Source: Caulobacteraceae bacterium (GTDB lineage: Bacteria > Pseudomonadota > Alphaproteobacteria > Caulobacterales > Caulobacteraceae). From it: a stretch of DNA of 8,381 nt. The stretch's first letter is position 1. Each line of letters opens with the position of its first letter. The notes under the pieces were generated by a model that was not told the DNA's origin, ran no database searches, and saw only the letters and a program-made list of their open reading frames with translations. Where the stretch lies: contig JASLDZ010000173.1 in NCBI GenBank assembly GCA_030151985.1, positions 1 through 8,381 of the forward strand, written 5' to 3'. Below, piece by piece: positions 5,111 to 8,381 of the stretch. The position numbers and the translations under genes were made by a program.

Positions 5111-7339
5111 TCACTTGGGCGCGCGGTCCTCCAGCTCGGCTATGGCGACGGCGATATGGTAGAGGCTGGAGGCGGGGGAGGGTTCCTCCACCCAGGTCCC
5201 GTCGGGATTGTACTTGTCGCGCCAGAGGCCCGGCGGCAGCCCTTCGAAGTACTTGCGGAGGCCGTCGATGGCGTCGGCGGCGTCGGTGAGGAAGCGGCGG
5301 CGCTCCTCGCCTTGGCTGAAGTCGGCGAAGCGCAGGGCCGCCTTCATCCGCTCGGTCTGCGGCCAGAGCCGCGCGCCGGCGTCGGTGACCTTCAGGTCGA
5401 TGTCCATGCCGTTCATGGCCACGCCGCGCTTGGGGTCGACGCCCGGGCCCGCGCCGATGGGATACAGCCTTCGGGCCGCGCGGCGGGCGTCCTCGCGCCC
5501 GTGCGCCTCGCCCCAGCCGTCCAGCAGCCAGGACCATTCGAACTGGTGGCCGGGCTCGATGTGGCGGCCGTCCTCGCCGTCGGCCGGCGACCAGTCTGCC
5601 TTGAAGAACTCGCGCACCGCGCCGGTCTGCGGGTCGATGAAGCGGGTGAGCGCCAGCTCGGCGATCTCCTCGGCGACCTGCGCCCATCGCGGCGAGCTGC
5701 CCGCCTGCGCCCAGGCCTGGAACGCCTCGAACAGGTGCATGTGGGGGTTGGACTGCCAGGGGCGCTTGGCGTCCTCTTCGCGAAAGCCCCCGTGAGGGCC
5801 GCGCCGGGGCTCCAGCACCTCGTCCAGGATCGCCAGCGCCTCGGCTTCCGCGTCGTCCCGAATGCCCGCCCGCTTCGCCCAGGCTCCCGCCAGGAGGATG
5901 AAGGCGTGGTCATAGAGCATGACCGAATCGTCGGCGATGCCGCCGTCGGCGTTCACCAGCGTCGCGTAGCCGGGTCCGTCGGGCCGCTTGTGCTCCTCGT
6001 GGATCGAGCGCAGCCCCAGCTCCGCGAGCGGCTGCCACGGCCCGTCCCAGCCGCGGGCGCCGGCGTGGGCGTAGACGAAGGCCTGGCGCCCCTGCACCCG
6101 CAGCCGCCGCGACGAGCGGGGCGGCCGCGCCTGCGCGTCCAGTGTCTCGTGGAAGGCGACGCGCTGGAAGTCCGCGCCCAGCGTGCCCCAGAGCGGCAGG
6201 GCGTTGGCGCGCATCCAAAGGCCGAGCTCCCGCGCGTGACGACGGATGCGCTCCTCGGGGTCGGCTCCGGCGGTCTTTCCAGCCGCGTCGCGGTTGAAGC
6301 GTTCCACCACCTGCTTCACCCCCTGGCTGGCCGAGAGGTCGGCCACGAGCACGGCGTCGGATTCCACGATCACCGCCACGCCTTCAAGCCCCAGCACCGC
6401 CACGCGCTGCCCGGTCGAGACGCGCACGAGGCTGCCTCGCGCCTCATGCAGGATGGCGTTTTCGGGCGCGGCGTTGCCGTGGGCGTCGCGCTCGGAGGCG
6501 GCGTGCACCGCGTCCCAGGCGCCGAGGTCGGACCAGGCGGCGGTCAGCGGCACGACGGCGGCGCGGTCGGTCTTCTCCATCACCGCATAGTCGATCGAGA
6601 CCTTGGGCGCGGACAGGAAGGCGTCGCCCAGCCGGTGCTCGCCCGGCCCATCGCCCGCCGCCTCCACCGCCCCCCGCGCCGCCCGCGCCACCTCGGGTGC
6701 ATGGCGGTCGAGCTCCTCCAGCAGCGTGGCGGCCCGGAAGACGAAGTTGCCGCTGTTCCACAGGTAGCCGCCCGCGATGTAGCGCTCCGCCGTCTCGCGG
6801 TCGGGCTTCTCGGCGAAGCGAAGCACGCGCGCGGCGCCGTCCACCCCCGCCAGCGGCTCGCCGGGGCGGATATAGCCGTAGGCCTCCGAGGCTTGCGTCG
6901 GCGTCACCCCGAAGGTGACGATGGCGCCGTGCTCGGCGGCGGCGGCGGCGGTGCGGACGGCTGCGACGAAGGCCTCCACGTCGGGCAGGGCGTGGTCCGA
7001 GGCGACCATGACGCCCACGGCGTCCGGGTCATGGCGAACGATCCAGGCGGCGGCGGCGGCGATGGCGGGGGCGGAGTCGCGGCCCTGCGGCTCGACCAGC
7101 AGCACCGCCTCGCCCCGGCCCAGTTCGGCGAGCTGGCGGCGGATGTGACCGGCGTGGTCGCCCCCCGCCACCACGATCGGCGCGCGGTCGCCCGTCGCCC
7201 TCGCCATGCGCTCGACGGTGGACTGGAACATCGACCGCTCGCCCAGCAGGGGCAGGAACTGCTTGGGCCGCTCCGGGCGCGAGGCGGGCCACAGGCGCGT
7301 GCCGTGGCCGCCGCTCAGGATGATCGCGTGGAGCGCCAT
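5111..7339 (-). CDS. manC: Bifunctional mannose-1-phosphate guanylyltransferase / AGE-family sugar isomerase
   Basis: Fusion enzyme of 742 residues for GDP-mannose supply. Residues 1–~350 are a mannose-1-phosphate guanylyltransferase: LSGGHGTRLWPASRPERPKQF (8–28, nucleotide-binding loop), VASDH (112–116), FAEKPD (175–180), NSGNFVF (195–201), IDYAVMEKTD (249–258) and WSDLGAWDAV (269–278), then a beta segment and the KQVVERFNRD closing helix. It makes GDP-mannose from mannose-1-phosphate and GTP. Residues ~363–742 are an AGE-type (alpha/alpha)6 barrel with the expected active-site positions: GRQAF (R418), NPHMHLFEA (H535), EPGHQFEWSW (H598, E601) and SSLYHIA (H728). AGE proteins interconvert ketose/aldose sugars or C2 epimers, so this half probably acts as mannose-6-phosphate isomerase, replacing the cupin isomerase fused in classical ManC/AlgA. 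A phosphomannomutase would still be needed and is not in the window. The start ATG at 7339 leaves no N-terminal excess before the GGxGTR loop. Confidence 0.92.
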   Translation of the reverse strand: MALHAIILSGGHGTRLWPASRPERPKQFLPLLGERSMFQSTVERMARATGDRAPIVVAGGDHAGHIRRQLAELGRGEAVLLVEPQGRDSAPAIAAAAAWIVRHDPDAVGVMVASDHALPDVEAFVAAVRTAAAAAEHGAIVTFGVTPTQASEAYGYIRPGEPLAGVDGAARVLRFAEKPDRETAERYIAGGYLWNSGNFVFRAATLLEELDRHAPEVARAARGAVEAAGDGPGEHRLGDAFLSAPKVSIDYAVMEKTDRAAVVPLTAAWSDLGAWDAVHAASERDAHGNAAPENAILHEARGSLVRVSTGQRVAVLGLEGVAVIVESDAVLVADLSASQGVKQVVERFNRDAAGKTAGADPEERIRRHARELGLWMRANALPLWGTLGADFQRVAFHETLDAQARPPRSSRRLRVQGRQAFVYAHAGARGWDGPWQPLAELGLRSIHEEHKRPDGPGYATLVNADGGIADDSVMLYDHAFILLAGAWAKRAGIRDDAEAEALAILDEVLEPRRGPHGGFREEDAKRPWQSNPHMHLFEAFQAWAQAGSSPRWAQVAEEIAELALTRFIDPQTGAVREFFKADWSPADGEDGRHIEPGHQFEWSWLLDGWGEAHGREDARRAARRLYPIGAGPGVDPKRGVAMNGMDIDLKVTDAGARLWPQTERMKAALRFADFSQGEERRRFLTDAADAIDGLRKYFEGLPPGLWRDKYNPDGTWVEEPSPASSLYHIAVAIAELEDRAPK

Positions 7340-7365
7340 GGCGGGACTTTCAGGTCTTGGAAGCT

Positions 7366-7394
7366 ACATCAGGAACGCCGGAACGCGCCGCCAA
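7366..7394 (-). promoter_or_regulatory. Weak candidate promoter for manC–AGE
   Basis: The 97-bp gap upstream of the fusion gene is less GC-rich than its surroundings. On the minus strand TTGGCG (7394–7389) and TGATGT (7371–7366) are 17 bp apart, with transcription starting about 20 bp before the ATG. Both boxes match only partly, so read-through from the upstream glycosyltransferase is equally likely. Confidence 0.2.
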
Positions 7395-7411
7395 GCTCAC
7401 GGTTCAGCTTG
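7392..7411. other. Small inverted repeat between the glycosyltransferase and manC
   Basis: CAAGCT (7392–7397) and AGCTTG (7406–7411) form a perfect 6-bp stem with an 8-nt loop, 25 bp after the upstream glycosyltransferase stop. It overlaps a second small stem, GTTCA/TGAAC at 7402–7414 (3-nt loop). No T-tract follows on the transcribed strand. It could be a weak processing or pausing element, or chance. Confidence 0.25.
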
Positions 7412-7436
7412 AACTTCCGGTGACGTGCGGCCCCGC

Positions 7437-8381
7437 TCAGGGCTTCAGCTCGCGCGCCCAGGGCGCCCAGGGCGTCCAGGAAGCGACGCGCACGACGCGC
7501 CCGAACCCGCCCGCCGCGCGTCGCTCCTCCAGGAACGGCCGCCGGCCCTTCCACGCCTCGCGGTAGGCCCGCCAGATTGGCCGGCCGAACCCCCGTCTCA
7601 CCGCCAGCGCCAGGTACAGGGCGTCGAAGCCGAGGTGGTAGGGCAACAGCAGCCAGAACCACGGCCCGGTGGTGTTCTTCAGGAAGGTCCACACCCGGTT
7701 TCGGTGGCCATGGAACAGGGTGAAGTCGCTGCGCCGCCCGGTGATGCCGGAGCCGGCGTGCCGCACCACCGCCGCGCTCGCCCGCCACGCCTCGTGTCCC
7801 GCCCGGCGCAGGCGCAGCGCATAGTCCACATCCTCGCAGTAGCAGAAGAAGCGCTCGTCGAATCCGCCCAGCGCCTTGAACAGGTCGAGCCGGTAGAGCG
7901 CGGCCGCCGCGCAGGGACCGAGCAGTTCGCCGTCGCCGGGCGCGCGGCGCGCGTCCCACCCCTCCCCCGCCCGCCAGGCCAGTCCGGCGAGGTGCCAGAC
8001 GTCTCCCACGCCATCCAGCACCCCGGCGTCGTCCAGCCGCAGCTGCAGCGACCCCACCGCCGCGCGGGCGGGCCTCGCGTCCGCCGCCTCCAGGAGCGCG
8101 GCGAGCCAGCCGGGGTCCGGCTCGGCGTCGGGGTTGAGCGTCGCCAGCCACTGCGCCTCGGAGGCGAAGGCGACCCGGTTGTTGGCCGCCGCGAAGCCGA
8201 GGTTGCCGCCCATGGCCTCGACCCGGAACCGGCCGTCGGGCAGCCGCAGGCTGGCGATGGAGCCGTCGGTCGAGCCGTTGTCGGCGACCACCGCCTCGAA
8301 ACCCGTGAAGGTCTGGGCGGCCAGCGCGTCGACGCAGGCCTGCAGGTAGGCGCCGGACTCGTAGGCGACGATGCAGACGGT
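7437..8381 (-). CDS. GT2 family glycosyltransferase, rhamnosyltransferase (WbbL)-like (5' end beyond the window)
   Basis: Cytoplasmic GT-A-fold transferase adding a sugar to a growing polysaccharide. The frame is open to the right window edge, giving 314 visible residues; only a few N-terminal residues are missing, since the visible protein begins TVCIVAYESGAYLQACVDAL, the first beta strand and helix of a GT2 domain. Then come the donor motif VVADNGSTDGS, GGNLGFAAANN, the metal-binding LNPDAEPDPGW, LGPCAAAALYR, and GGFDERFFCYCEDVDYALRLRRAG with the catalytic Glu-Asp pair. These match the WbbL-type rhamnosyltransferase class. After the catalytic domain, residues near FHGHRNRVWTFLKNTT and the aromatic PWFWLLLPYHLGFDALYLAL segment form a probable membrane-associating helix region usual for this class. 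A GTG at 8291 inside the frame is not the true start, because it would cut off the first strand. The acceptor and exact donor are unknown; clustering with GDP-mannose synthesis does not fix the donor. Confidence 0.9.
   Translation of the reverse strand, partial: TVCIVAYESGAYLQACVDALAAQTFTGFEAVVADNGSTDGSIASLRLPDGRFRVEAMGGNLGFAAANNRVAFASEAQWLATLNPDAEPDPGWLAALLEAADARPARAAVGSLQLRLDDAGVLDGVGDVWHLAGLAWRAGEGWDARRAPGDGELLGPCAAAALYRLDLFKALGGFDERFFCYCEDVDYALRLRRAGHEAWRASAAVVRHAGSGITGRRSDFTLFHGHRNRVWTFLKNTTGPWFWLLLPYHLGFDALYLALAVRRGFGRPIWRAYREAWKGRRPFLEERRAAGGFGRVVRVASWTPWAPWARELKP

Noticed and set aside
7392..7414. Inverted repeats after the glycosyltransferase stop as a strong intrinsic terminator.
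   Set aside because: The stems are only 5–6 bp and no T-tract follows on the transcribed strand; kept only as a low-confidence repeat.
5156..7423. A 755-codon open frame antisense to the ManC–AGE gene, longer than the real gene.
   Set aside because: It mirrors a gene with recognisable guanylyltransferase and AGE motifs. Long antisense frames are expected where codon third positions are nearly all G or C. Its product is His/Arg/Gly-rich with no known motif.
7369..7440. A minus-strand alternative frame past the glycosyltransferase end that reads KFKLNRELGG before a stop, suggesting a frameshifted longer C-terminus.
   Set aside because: The normal frame gives a coherent C-terminus and stop at 7437. 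The alternative frame upstream is Arg/Ala/Gly-rich noise, and no slippery sequence is evident, so I treat the tail as chance.
1..8381. Search for a mobile element, CRISPR array, phage defence system or RNA gene.
   Set aside because: No transposase or integrase, terminal inverted repeats, regularly spaced repeats, or tRNA/rRNA-like segments were seen. All long frames with recognisable motifs belong to the efflux unit or the polysaccharide cluster.

Overview
This is a GC-rich, gene-dense window with six protein-coding genes, two of them cut by the window ends. The base composition, the NodT-type efflux lipoprotein, the fused ManC–AGE sugar enzyme and the large two-module glycosyltransferase suggest an alphaproteobacterium, most likely of the Caulobacter/Phenylobacterium/Brevundimonas group. 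That placement is an inference from gene content; no rRNA or other phylogenetic marker is present.

Left part (1–1756): a drug-efflux control unit. A NodT/OprM-type outer-membrane channel lipoprotein runs leftward off the window. A TetR-family repressor gene runs rightward. The 136 bp between them hold two identical 19-bp sequences, each with a perfect 15-bp palindrome, 62 bp apart centre to centre. These are strong candidate operators for the TetR protein and probably control both divergent promoters.

Centre and right (1773–8381): a leftward surface-polysaccharide cluster. In transcription order it contains a GT2 glycosyltransferase (5' end outside the window), a fusion of mannose-1-phosphate guanylyltransferase with an AGE-family sugar isomerase/epimerase, a TylF-like SAM-dependent O-methyltransferase, and an 827-residue multidomain glycosyltransferase. 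The fusion would supply GDP-mannose and the glycosyltransferases would build the glycan. The methyltransferase and the large glycosyltransferase are almost contiguous (2 nt apart) and may add or finish a methylated terminal part; that is inference. The cluster ends convergently on tetR, with only 16 bp between the two stop codons and a GC-rich hairpin across the junction.

There is no mobile element, CRISPR array, tRNA or rRNA. No gene-free stretch exceeds 300 bp. The points most worth a second look are the symmetric twin-operator divergent promoter, the ManC–AGE fusion, the degenerate first glycosyltransferase module of the 827-residue protein, and two mutually exclusive hairpins just before the methyltransferase start.
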